Positions 15,370-23,600 of a stretch of DNA of 59,009 bases are shown here, one piece after another (the first letter of the stretch is position 1; every line of letters begins with the position of its first letter). Source of the DNA: Streptomyces cellostaticus (GTDB taxonomy: Bacteria; Actinomycetota; Actinomycetes; Streptomycetales; Streptomycetaceae); NCBI RefSeq assembly GCF_023630175.1, contig NZ_JALLIN010000046.1:1-59009 (forward strand), in the 5' to 3' direction. Position numbers and translations under genes: made by a program. The notes under the pieces are model-generated. The model had not been told where the DNA came from. It searched no databases and saw only the letters and a program-made list of their open reading frames with translations.

Positions 15370-15852
15370 CTAGGCGCCGACCGCGGCGGGTTGGGTGAGT
15401 TCGATGCCGCCCTGGATGCGCACACCCGGGAACAGGCCGGTCAGCGCCCAGGCGACGGTCTCCTTGATGACCCGCTCGGCGATCGGGTCGAGGATGCCCT
15501 CCAGGCTCGGGATGCCGAAGTCGAAGTCGGCGTCGAAGCGGACGGTGACGTCGTCCCCGGACTGCCGGACGGACCAGGCCCCGGAGAAGGAGTCGAAGTC
15601 GCCGTCGGACTGCTCGAAGCGGATCTCGCCGCTCTCCGGCAGCACCGTGTCGTCCTCGGTCCAGCGCAGCAGGCCGCTGCGGAAGTGCAGCTCCCAGCTC
15701 GACGAGGCCTTGGGGTCGGGGTAGGAGGCGTGCACGGTAGTCGCGTTGACGTGGGGCGCCAGGTCCGGGAATCGCTCCCAGCGCCGTACGGCGTGCAGGA
15801 CCGTTTCGGCCTGCTCCGCGGGTATCAGGGCATCGAGTTCGACGTGCCGCAC
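15370..15852 (-). CDS. SRPBCC (polyketide cyclase/START-like) protein
   Basis: 160-residue protein of the SRPBCC helix-grip fold. The pattern is a short strand (RHVELDALIPAEQAE), WERFPDLAPHVNATTV, repeated amphipathic strands (SSSWELHFRSGLLRWTEDD, GDFDSFSGAWSVRQSGDD) and a long C-terminal helix (DPIAERVIKETVAWALTG). Such proteins bind hydrophobic ligands and act as cyclases or aromatases, or as carriers. It starts with GTG 2 bp after the aminotransferase stop and belongs to the same operon. Its job in an azoxy pathway is unknown; binding the greasy alkylamine or hydroxylamine intermediate is one possibility. Confidence 0.8.
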   Translation of the reverse strand: MRHVELDALIPAEQAETVLHAVRRWERFPDLAPHVNATTVHASYPDPKASSSWELHFRSGLLRWTEDDTVLPESGEIRFEQSDGDFDSFSGAWSVRQSGDDVTVRFDADFDFGIPSLEGILDPIAERVIKETVAWALTGLFPGVRIQGGIELTQPAAVGA

Positions 15853-15854
15853 GA

Positions 15855-17159
15855 TCAGTTACCGCCTTCCGGCATTTTGGCCGCGCCCTTGATCAGGTCG
15901 CGGGTGGCCAGGTCGAAGGAGTCGACGAGGAAGTCCACGTCGGTGTCGTCCAGCACGGCGGGCGGGGTGAACCGCACCACCGAGCTGCCGTTCATGGAGT
16001 GGTTGGCGACCACGCCGTGGTTGAACAGTTCGATCAGCAGCTCGCCGGCCAGTCCGGCCTCGACGAGCTCCACGCCGATGAGCAGGCCCCGGCCGCGCAC
16101 CTCGACCACGAGTTCGGGGATGTTGCGCCGGGCGACCTCGGTGATCCGCGGCAGCAGCCGGGCACCGATGTCCATGGCGCGGGTGACCAGGCGCTCCTCC
16201 TTGACCGCCCGGATCGCGCCCTGCACCGCCGCCATCAGCACCGGCTGGCCGGAGAACGTGGCGGTGTGCACGTAGGGGTCCTTGTCGAAGGGGCGGAACG
16301 CCTTGCGGGTGGCGACGGCCGCCGACACCGGCATCACTCCGCCGCCGAGCGCCTTGCCGGTGAGCAGGACGTCCGGGACGACGCCCTCGATGTCGGCGCC
16401 CCACCACTCGCCGAGCCGCCCGAAGCCGGACTGGACCTCGTCGAGGATCAGGAAGCCCTCGTACTCCCGGACCAGTTCCTCGACCCGCTTGAGGTAGCCC
16501 TTCGGCGGGATGATGACACCGCCCTCGCCCTGCACCGGCTCGAGGATCACGCAGACCTCACCGGGGTGGGCCCTCAGCTCCTCCTCCAGGGCGTCGGCGT
16601 CGCCGAACGGCAGGTGCCGGAAGTCGGGGACGAGCGGACGGAACGGCGCCTGGTAGACGTCCTTGGCGGTCGCCGAGAGGGCGCCCAGGGTCTTGCCGTG
16701 GTAGCCGCCGCGCATCGAGACGGTCCGCTTGAACCCGTTCGCACGGGCCAGCTTCAGGCCCGTCTCCACCGCCTCGGCGCCGGACAGCGCGAAGTGCACG
16801 CGGTCCAGTCCGGGCGGCAGCACGGAGACCAGGGACTCGGCGGCGCGGGCCACCGTCGGCTCCAGCAGGATGCGGGTCGCGGTGGGGTGGGTGCGGAGCT
16901 GGCGCTCCACCTCCTCCATCACGATCGGGTGGCGGGCGCCCATGATGAACACGCCGTAGCCGCCGGCGTTCAGGAAGCGCTCACCGTCGCTGGTGGTGAG
17001 CCAGGCGCCCTCGGACGCCGTCTCCATGTGGCTGCCGAACAGTTCGGCGAGCGTGGCCCGGCCCTTGCTGAGGTGGGCCCGGTAGAGGTTGAGGATGTCC
17101 GCCTCGTGGTCGGCGGCGGAGACCGGCGCCGGTGCCGGCGATTCCTGGATGACGGTCAC
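15855..17159 (-). CDS. Class III PLP aminotransferase
   Basis: 434-residue fold-type I aminotransferase of the acetylornithine/omega-amino group. It has the N-terminal GGYGVFIMGARHP, the PLP-binding MRGGYHGKTLGALS, the acidic ILDEVQSGFGRLGEWWG and the Schiff-base lysine in LLTGKALGGGVMPVSA. Family members move an amino group onto an aldehyde or ketone. With the aldehyde-dehydrogenase-family protein encoded upstream, I infer that an aldehyde made from the acyl chain is converted to a primary amine, which the VlmH-like enzyme then N-hydroxylates. This would replace the valine decarboxylase step of valanimycin. It starts with GTG, after a 213-bp gap holding a dispersed repeat. Confidence 0.92.
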   Translation of the reverse strand: MTVIQESPAPAPVSAADHEADILNLYRAHLSKGRATLAELFGSHMETASEGAWLTTSDGERFLNAGGYGVFIMGARHPIVMEEVERQLRTHPTATRILLEPTVARAAESLVSVLPPGLDRVHFALSGAEAVETGLKLARANGFKRTVSMRGGYHGKTLGALSATAKDVYQAPFRPLVPDFRHLPFGDADALEEELRAHPGEVCVILEPVQGEGGVIIPPKGYLKRVEELVREYEGFLILDEVQSGFGRLGEWWGADIEGVVPDVLLTGKALGGGVMPVSAAVATRKAFRPFDKDPYVHTATFSGQPVLMAAVQGAIRAVKEERLVTRAMDIGARLLPRITEVARRNIPELVVEVRGRGLLIGVELVEAGLAGELLIELFNHGVVANHSMNGSSVVRFTPPAVLDDTDVDFLVDSFDLATRDLIKGAAKMPEGGN

Positions 17160-17250
17160 GTGTCGCTCACTCCAAGGGTGTGGGTGGGTCGGGAGGCCTT
17201 CGGCGGCGCCAGGGCCGTGACCGGGAAGGTCTGCCGGAAGGCTCGCGGCG

Positions 17251-17349
17251 TCCGGTGCGGTGCGCCGCAGGGCGGAGCCTCGCCCGGGTACTGGACGTAC
17301 TCGGGCGGCGCGACAACGCGGCGAGGTGCCGTGCCGGGCGTCGCGGGCC
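17251..17349. repeat. Dispersed intergenic repeat, copy A
   Basis: About 99 bp between the aminotransferase and N-hydroxylase genes that resembles 38141-38235 in the same orientation. Shared blocks include GCGGTGCG, CGCAGGGCGGAGC and CAACGCG with similar spacing. Both copies are intergenic. It looks like a dispersed non-coding repeat rather than a gene. The 17160-17372 gap holds nothing else that I can recognise. Confidence 0.55.
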
Positions 17350-17372
17350 GGTGAACCTTGGCGGTCACGGCG

Positions 17373-18515
17373 CTAGGCCAGTACCAGCGGACCCCCGTCG
17401 AAGTAGGTGAGCAGCGGCTCCGCGGCCGCGATGCGGGACGGCGGGTGGAAGGCCAGGGCGCGCGTCGCGGCGGCGACCTGCGCGCTGGCGGAGTTGACGA
17501 TGAAGTCCAGGCCGCCGAGCAGCTCCAGCGCCCGCGCCACGATGTCCGGCAGCGCGTTCTGCACGGCGTACCGGGCGACCAGCACCCGGGCCACCGACTC
17601 CTCGTCGCCCGGCTCCTGGCCGGTGCCGCGGGCCACGCCCTCCAGCAGGGCGAGGGCGGCCTCCATGTCCACGGCGAGGGCGGCGCGATCCCCGGCGCTG
17701 CCCCGCCGCCGCTCCAGCACCTGCTCGACCAGTGCGGCGGCACCGCCCGCGTATCCGGCGGAGATCAGCATCTCGAACCAGACGAACCCGGCCGACTGCA
17801 GGTCGTCGAGGCGGGTGGGGTCGTCGGCACCGGCGCGGACGACCATGTCCGCGGGGATGAACACGTCCTCCAGGCGGACCTCGTCGCTCTCGGCGCCGGC
17901 CAGCAGGTCGTTGCCCCAGAACGGGTGCACGGACAGCCCCGGCGCGTCGGACGGGACGAGCGCGAGCGCCAGCTCCGGCTCGCCCCCGTCCTCGCCGTGG
18001 ATGGCGATGGACGCGGTGAGCAGGCTCATCGAACGGGCCAGGCTGCACGGCTTCTTCGAGCCGGACAGCAGGAAGCCGCCCTCCACGGGCCGCGCGGTCA
18101 CGGCCGGCTTCAGGATGTTCTGCGCGGTCCGGCCCTCGGCCCAGCCGGAGGCCATCACCTGCTGGTCCGGGACGATCCGGTGCAGCAGCGCGGTCTGCGC
18201 GTCGGTGAGCCGGCCGGACTTGACGGCCAGCGAGTACAGCATCGCGGCGGTGAAGTGATGCATGGAGACGGCCGCGACCAGCGACGGGGACACGGCGCCG
18301 AGGGCGAGCTGCACGCGCAGCGCCTCCAGCGGGGCGGCGCCGTGGCCGCCGTAGCTCTCGGGTATGAGCAGACCCACCCCGCCGTGGATGCGGAACAGGT
18401 CGATCACCGGGCTGCCGGGCTGCTCCCGCTCGGCGTACGGGATCTGCTCCAACTCCTTGAGCAGTCCGGGATGGAACCGCTCGCACACGGTCCGGGCAGC
18501 ATCGAGGGAACGCAC
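17373..18515 (-). CDS. Flavin-dependent amine N-hydroxylase, VlmH-like (acyl-CoA dehydrogenase fold)
   Basis: 380-residue protein of the acyl-CoA dehydrogenase superfamily. It shows the N-terminal helix domain (PESYGGHGAAPLEALRVQLAL), the middle beta domain (GFLLSGSKKPCSLARSMSLL, then LALALVPSDAPGLSVHPFWG) and a C-terminal helical domain ending FHPPSRIAAAEPLLTYFDGG. FADH2-dependent monooxygenases such as the isobutylamine N-hydroxylase VlmH share this fold. The flavin reductase in the same operon and the absence of acyl-CoA beta-oxidation genes favour the monooxygenase reading. The inferred reaction is alkylamine to alkylhydroxylamine, the acceptor for the seryl group. The GTG start has GGAGG upstream. 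Confidence 0.82.
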   Translation of the reverse strand: MRSLDAARTVCERFHPGLLKELEQIPYAEREQPGSPVIDLFRIHGGVGLLIPESYGGHGAAPLEALRVQLALGAVSPSLVAAVSMHHFTAAMLYSLAVKSGRLTDAQTALLHRIVPDQQVMASGWAEGRTAQNILKPAVTARPVEGGFLLSGSKKPCSLARSMSLLTASIAIHGEDGGEPELALALVPSDAPGLSVHPFWGNDLLAGAESDEVRLEDVFIPADMVVRAGADDPTRLDDLQSAGFVWFEMLISAGYAGGAAALVEQVLERRRGSAGDRAALAVDMEAALALLEGVARGTGQEPGDEESVARVLVARYAVQNALPDIVARALELLGGLDFIVNSASAQVAAATRALAFHPPSRIAAAEPLLTYFDGGPLVLA

Positions 18516-18550
18516 GGGAAACCTCCGGAAGACGTCGAGAACGAGGTCGG

Positions 18551-20188
18551 TCAGGCGCCGAAGACCGCGTCGTACGGGCTCACGTCGCGGGCGATGCTGA
18601 CTCCCTGGATGTGGGAGGTCTTGAGCATCGGGTAGTTGGCCTCACCGAAGGCGCCGCCGGTGCGGCCGGTGCCGCCGTGGCTGGGCAGGTACGGCAGGAA
18701 GCCGATGTGGGAGTCGTTGACCTTCAGCAGACCGCCGTTGACCACGCGGCGCACGAAGGTCTCGATGATGTGGTCCGAACGCGACCACAGGGAGTTGCGC
18801 AGACCGTAGTCGTTGCTGTTGACGAACTGCAGGAAGGCCTCCAGCAGGGCGTCGTCGTTGTCCCGCTCGGGGACCACGATCGGGATCAGCGGGAAGAACG
18901 TCTCCTCGCGGACCACGTCGTACGTGCGGGCCCGGTCCAGGCCGTCCACCCGCACCACCGTCGGCTGCAGGAACACGCCCGTCTCCGACACCGTGCCGTC
19001 GACCTCGGTGCGGTTGCCGCCGGTCACCAGTTCGGCGCCGTTGTCCAGTGCCTGGCGCAGCAGCCGGAAGAAGCGCTCGCTGCGCCTGACCGGCGACAGC
19101 AGCACGTCCTCCTCCTCGGGCAGGCCCGGCCTGATGCCCTTGACCTGCTCCTTCACCTCCGCGATCAGCGACTCGGCGAGGTCCGGGTGGACCAGGACGT
19201 AGTTGGGCACCATGCAGATCTGACCGGATCCGTAGAACGACTCGGTGATGGCCTCGGCCGCCCACTTCACGTCGGCGTCCTTCCAGACCACGATGCCGTC
19301 GTTGCCGGCGAGTTCGAGGATCGGCTTCTTGCCGTGCGCCACGCAGCTCTGCTCGAAGCGCAGTCCCTCCTGGCTGCCGCCGATGTAGAAGATGTCGTCG
19401 ATCAGCGGGTCGGCGATCCAGCGGTCCATCGTCTGCTTGGGGTTGGAGCACACCGCGTTCAGCACACCGGCCGGCGCGTCGATCTCCTCCAGCAGCGGGG
19501 CGACGATGTCCCGAAGCAACCACATGGTGGACAGCGCGATCGAGCGCGGCGCGCGCACCACCACGGCATTGCCCGCCATCAGCGCCAGCACGCACAGGGC
19601 GGCGCTCGGCAGCGGGGCGTTCTGGGGCGGGTTGAAGGCGACCACGCCGTCCGGCTGGCGGTGCAGGATCAGCTTGCGGCCGTTGTACTCCTTCTCCACC
19701 CGCATCTGCTTCAGATACCAGCGCAGGGAGCCCGGGGCATAGATCTGCAGCAGGCAGCTCAGCTCCCACCGGGCGAGCTTCACCGGGTGGGACTCCGCGA
19801 CCAGCATGCGCAGGAACTCGTCCTGGTGCTTGATCAGCTCCTCGCGGAAGCGGGTGCCCAGCTGCATCCGCCGCTCCAGCGGAACGGCGGCCCAGTCGGG
19901 GGCGGCCGCGGCCGCTGCCTGGGTGGCCAGGTCGATGGCGGAGTCGTCCGCGATCGCGCAGCGCCCGACGACGTAGGGGTGCTTGGCCGCCTCGGACTCC
20001 GGGTCCTGTTCCAGGGAGCGCTTCAGGCTGACGCTCGTGAAAACGTCCTCCAGCAGCGAACGCCCGCTGACGGTGTAGACCCAGCCGTCGCCGGCCACGT
20101 CCTTGCCCGCGATGTAGAGGTCGTAACTCTTCAATGCGGAAGGTGCCTCAGCACTCTCCTCCTGCTCCTGCGCGGCTTCGCGAAGCAT
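18551..20188 (-). CDS. Aldehyde dehydrogenase-superfamily protein, probable acyl thioester reductase
   Basis: 545-residue NAD(P)-dependent ALDH-fold enzyme. The cofactor region includes DGVVAFNPPQNAPLPSAAL and VLALMAGNAVVVRAPRS. The catalytic cysteine is in YGSGQICMVPNYV, with the general-base glutamate in KPILELAGNDGIVV. It ends with VNDSHIGFLPYLPSHGGTG. The long N-terminus (about 100 residues before the core) is unusual for a simple ALDH. As first gene of the operon that contains the aminotransferase, I infer that it reduces the ACP- or CoA-bound chain to an aldehyde for transamination; oxidation of an aldehyde is the alternative. The ATG at 20188 follows GAAAGG; upstream extensions overlap the promoter. 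Confidence 0.85.
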   Translation of the reverse strand: MLREAAQEQEESAEAPSALKSYDLYIAGKDVAGDGWVYTVSGRSLLEDVFTSVSLKRSLEQDPESEAAKHPYVVGRCAIADDSAIDLATQAAAAAAPDWAAVPLERRMQLGTRFREELIKHQDEFLRMLVAESHPVKLARWELSCLLQIYAPGSLRWYLKQMRVEKEYNGRKLILHRQPDGVVAFNPPQNAPLPSAALCVLALMAGNAVVVRAPRSIALSTMWLLRDIVAPLLEEIDAPAGVLNAVCSNPKQTMDRWIADPLIDDIFYIGGSQEGLRFEQSCVAHGKKPILELAGNDGIVVWKDADVKWAAEAITESFYGSGQICMVPNYVLVHPDLAESLIAEVKEQVKGIRPGLPEEEDVLLSPVRRSERFFRLLRQALDNGAELVTGGNRTEVDGTVSETGVFLQPTVVRVDGLDRARTYDVVREETFFPLIPIVVPERDNDDALLEAFLQFVNSNDYGLRNSLWSRSDHIIETFVRRVVNGGLLKVNDSHIGFLPYLPSHGGTGRTGGAFGEANYPMLKTSHIQGVSIARDVSPYDAVFGA

Positions 20189-20233
20189 CTTCAGCCTTTC
20201 GGATATGGCGTGTGGATTTCTTGAAGCAATGCG

Positions 20234-20276
20234 AGCCTGGCAGCGGAATCTGACCCGGCGCTGACGCATGACTGAC
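20234..20276 (-). promoter_or_regulatory. SARP-type operator and promoter for the reductase-to-SerRS operon
   Basis: On the minus strand GTCAG occurs at 20276-20272, 20265-20261 and 20254-20250, 11 bp apart. After 10 nt comes CAGGCT (20239-20234) as the -10. It drives the long minus-strand run of reductase, hydroxylase, aminotransferase and the downstream genes. Confidence 0.65.
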
Positions 20277-20310
20277 CGCGCCGATCCGGCCAACACGTCG
20301 GCCTGATGCC

Positions 20311-20342
20311 GTCAGTGGGGCGTCAGTCGGCGCTGGTTGCAT
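20311..20342 (+). promoter_or_regulatory. SARP-type operator and promoter for the ACP-PKS operon
   Basis: GTCAG at 20311 and 20322, 11 bp apart. After 10 nt comes TTGCAT (20337-20342) as the -10. The predicted start falls at or next to the ACP ATG (20349), suggesting a leaderless message. It is divergent from the operator at 20234-20276, so one regulator switches both arms. Confidence 0.55.
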
Positions 20343-20348
20343 GACCGC

Positions 20349-20648
20349 ATGCCACCCGTCGACAGCACGATCCAGCGGTTGCGCGACCTGCCGCGCAGCG
20401 AACTCGCCGAAGAAATCGAGTCAATCGTCCTGGAGAAGTTCAGGGCGGTCCTGCTCATGGACGATTCCGAGGAACTTCCCCTCGACATCAGCTATTTCGA
20501 TCTCGGCCTCACGTCGCTGCGGCTGACCGAGATACGGCAGAGCCTGGAGCAGCTCCTGGACCTGTCGATCAACGTCAACGTGCTCTTCAACGAGCCGACG
20601 GTCGCCCATCTCGTCGACCACCTGACCCAGGAAATCCAGGACGCTTGA
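20349..20648 (+). CDS. Discrete acyl carrier protein preceding the PKS
   Basis: 99-residue ACP of the PKS/NRPS type, with the phosphopantetheine serine in YFDLGLTSLRLTEIRQSL and a C-terminal helix (NEPTVAHLVDHLTQEI). The ATG at 20349 has no ribosome site, and the -10 of the SARP promoter lies just upstream; an in-frame TTG at 20337 would overlap that -10. It ends 11 bp before the PKS start. It is probably the loading or acceptor carrier for the PKS module, for instance charged by the acyl ligase at 26403. It differs in sequence from the FAS-like ACP at 11974. Confidence 0.9.
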   Translation: MPPVDSTIQRLRDLPRSELAEEIESIVLEKFRAVLLMDDSEELPLDISYFDLGLTSLRLTEIRQSLEQLLDLSINVNVLFNEPTVAHLVDHLTQEIQDA

Positions 20649-20659
20649 GGAGTCGTTCC

Positions 20660-23600
20660 ATGCCGCGTACGGAATCAGAGCAGGCGCCCGAACCGGTCGC
20701 GATCGTCGGAATCGGTCTGCGGTTCCCCGGCGGCAGCGGCTCGCCCGACGAGTTCGACGCCTTCCTGCGGGAGGGCCGCAGCGGAATCGGCCCGATCCCC
20801 CGGGACCGCTGGGACGTCGAGGCGTTCACGCCCGAGGGGCCCGACGACAAGGGCAAGATCATCGCCAAGGCCGGCGGCTTCCTCGACCGCATCGACCTGT
20901 TCGACGCCGGCTTCTTCAACATCAGTCCGAAGGAAGCCCGTTACATGGACCCCCAGCAGCGGCTGCTGCTGGAGACCGCCTGGCAGGCCCTGGAGCACGC
21001 GGGCATCGACCCGGCGCCGCTGCGCCGCGGCAACGGCGGCGTGTACATCGGCGCCAGCTCCATCGACTACGCCCTCGAGCTGGACTCCCTCCCGTACGAG
21101 GAGCTGGACGGCCACCTCGCCTCCGGCATCACCATGTTCCCGCTGTCCGGCCGGCTCTCGTACTTCCTGGGCTGGCGCGGTCCGAGCATGAGCGTCGACA
21201 CCGCCTGCTCCTCCTCGCTGGTCGCCCTGCACCTGGCCGTGCAGGCGCTGCGCGCCGGCGAGAGCGACATCGCGCTGTGCGGCGGCGTCAACGCCCTGCA
21301 CCACCCGCGCATCCCGGTGATGTTCTCCAACGCCCAGATGCTGTCCCCGGACGGCCACTGCAAGACCTTCGACGAGGCCGCCGACGGCTACGCGCGGGCC
21401 GAGGGCTGCGGCATCGTCGTCCTCAAGCGGCTCTCCGACGCCCGGCGCGACGGCGACCGCGTCCTGGCCCTGGTGCGCGGCACGGCCGTCGGTCAGGACG
21501 GCGACAGCGCCGGCCTGACCGTGCCCAACGGCCCCGCCCAGGAGAAGGTCATCCGGGCCGCGCTGGAGACCGCCCACCTCGGCCCCGAGGACATCTCCTA
21601 CGTCGAGGCGCACGGCACCGGCACCCCCCTCGGCGACCCCATCGAGTTCGGCGCCATCGGCGACGTCTTCGTCGACTCCCACACCAAGGACCGGCCGGTG
21701 CTGGTCGGTTCGGTGAAGACCAACCTCGGCCACATGGAGCCGGCCTCCGGCATCGTCGGCGTCATCAAGACCGTGCTGCAGCTCCGCTCCGGCACGGTCT
21801 ACCCGCACGTGGGACTCAACACCCCGTCGGGCCGCATCCCCTGGGACCTGTACCCGCTGCGGGTGCCCACCGAGTGCGAGCCGTGGCGTGCCGAGGTCAA
21901 ACGCGCCGTCGTCAACAGCTTCGGCTTCGCCGGGACCATCGGCGCCGTCGTACTGGAGGAGGCGCCCGGGAAAACCGAGCGCGTGGAGCCCGAACTCCCC
22001 TACGCTGCACCGGTGTTCACTGTGTCCGCGAAAAGCGCCGGCGCCCTGCGGGAGCAGGCCGCCCGTTACCGGCGGCTCCTCGACGACGAGCCCGGACTGC
22101 AGGTCGGCGCCCTCGCGTACACCGCCAACGTCGCGCGCGCCCACCACCCCTACCGGGCCGCCGCGCCGGTCGCCGACCGCGCCGCCCTCGCCCGGCTGCT
22201 GGACCGGGTCGCCGAGGCCGAGCACGAGGGCCCCACCGGCATCCGCAAGACCGCCTTCATGTTCACCGGGCAGGGCTCGCAGTACGCCGGCATGGGCGCC
22301 GCCCTCTACGCGGCACTGCCCGTCTTCCGCGCCCACGTCGACGAGTGCGACCGTCTCTTCGCCGGCCCCCTCGGCCGCTCCGTACGTGAGCTGCTGCTCG
22401 GCACCGCCGCCGACCCGGACGCCATCGACCGCACCGAGTACACCCAGCCCGCGTTGTTCACCCTCGAATACGCCCTCGCCCAGCAGTGGATGGCCTGGGG
22501 AGTACGCCCGAACGTGCTCATCGGGCACAGCATCGGCGAGGTCGTCGCTGCCGCGGTCGCGGGCCTGTTCACCCTGCCCGACGCCGTGAAACTGGTCGCC
22601 GCCCGGGCCCGGCTGATGCAGGCGGTGCGCGCCGAGGGCGGCATGGCGGCCGTCGCCGCACCCGCCGAGGAGGTCGCCCCGCTGCTGGAGGGCCGCGACG
22701 ACCTGGCGCTGGCCGCCGTCAACGCCCCCGACCAGACCGTCGTCTCCGGCGCCACCGCCGCCCTCGACGAGGTCACCGGCATCCTCGCCGACCGGGGCTT
22801 CCGGGTGGACCGGCTCACCGTCTCGCACGCCTTCCACTCGCCGCTGATGGCCGAGGTCTACGACGACTTCCGCGCCGCCCTGGACGGCATCACCTTCCAC
22901 GAGCCGAGGATCAGCCTGATCTCCAACGTCACCGGGCGCCTCGCCCGGCTCCGGGAGATCGGCGACGCCGACTACTGGGTGCGGCACATCGGCGAACCCG
23001 TCCGCTTCCTCGACGGCATCCGCGCCGTCGCCAAGCGCGGCCGGCACGCCCTGATCGAGATCGGCCCGCAGGCCGCGCTCACCGCGCTCGCCCGCCGCGG
23101 TGTCACCGTCGAGGACCACGTGTGGCTGGCGAGCCTGCGCCGCCGCGACACCACCACCGCCACCACCCTGACCGCACTCGCCGACTACTACGCCGCCGGG
23201 CTCGGCGTCTCCTGGGCCGGCTACCACGACGGGTACGGCACGCCCGCCAAGGTGGACCTGCCCACGTACGCCTTCCAGCGCAAGCGCTACTGGCTGCCCT
23301 CCGCCACCCCCCGGCGCTCCGCCGGTGGCGGCAGCGCCCGGCACCTGCTGCTCGGTACCGAGGAGCGGTTCGCCAGCGGAGTGCGGGAGTTCACGGCGGA
23401 CTTCACCGCCGAGGAACTCGGCGCGCTCGCCGACCTCGCCGACGGCGGCCGTGCCACCCTGCCCGCCGGCGCCTACGTCGACCTGCTGCTCGCCGCGCAG
23501 GACGCGGTCCAGGGTCACGCCCGCTCCGCGATCCGCGACCTCACGCTGCTCGCCCCGCTCGAGCTGCCCGCCGAGACCACTCTCACCCTGACCACCCGCT

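Noticed and set aside
17373..18515. Ordinary acyl-CoA dehydrogenase of beta-oxidation
   Set aside because: The fold is shared, but the operon carries a flavin reductase and other azoxy genes and no beta-oxidation partners, which favours the VlmH-type N-hydroxylase reading.
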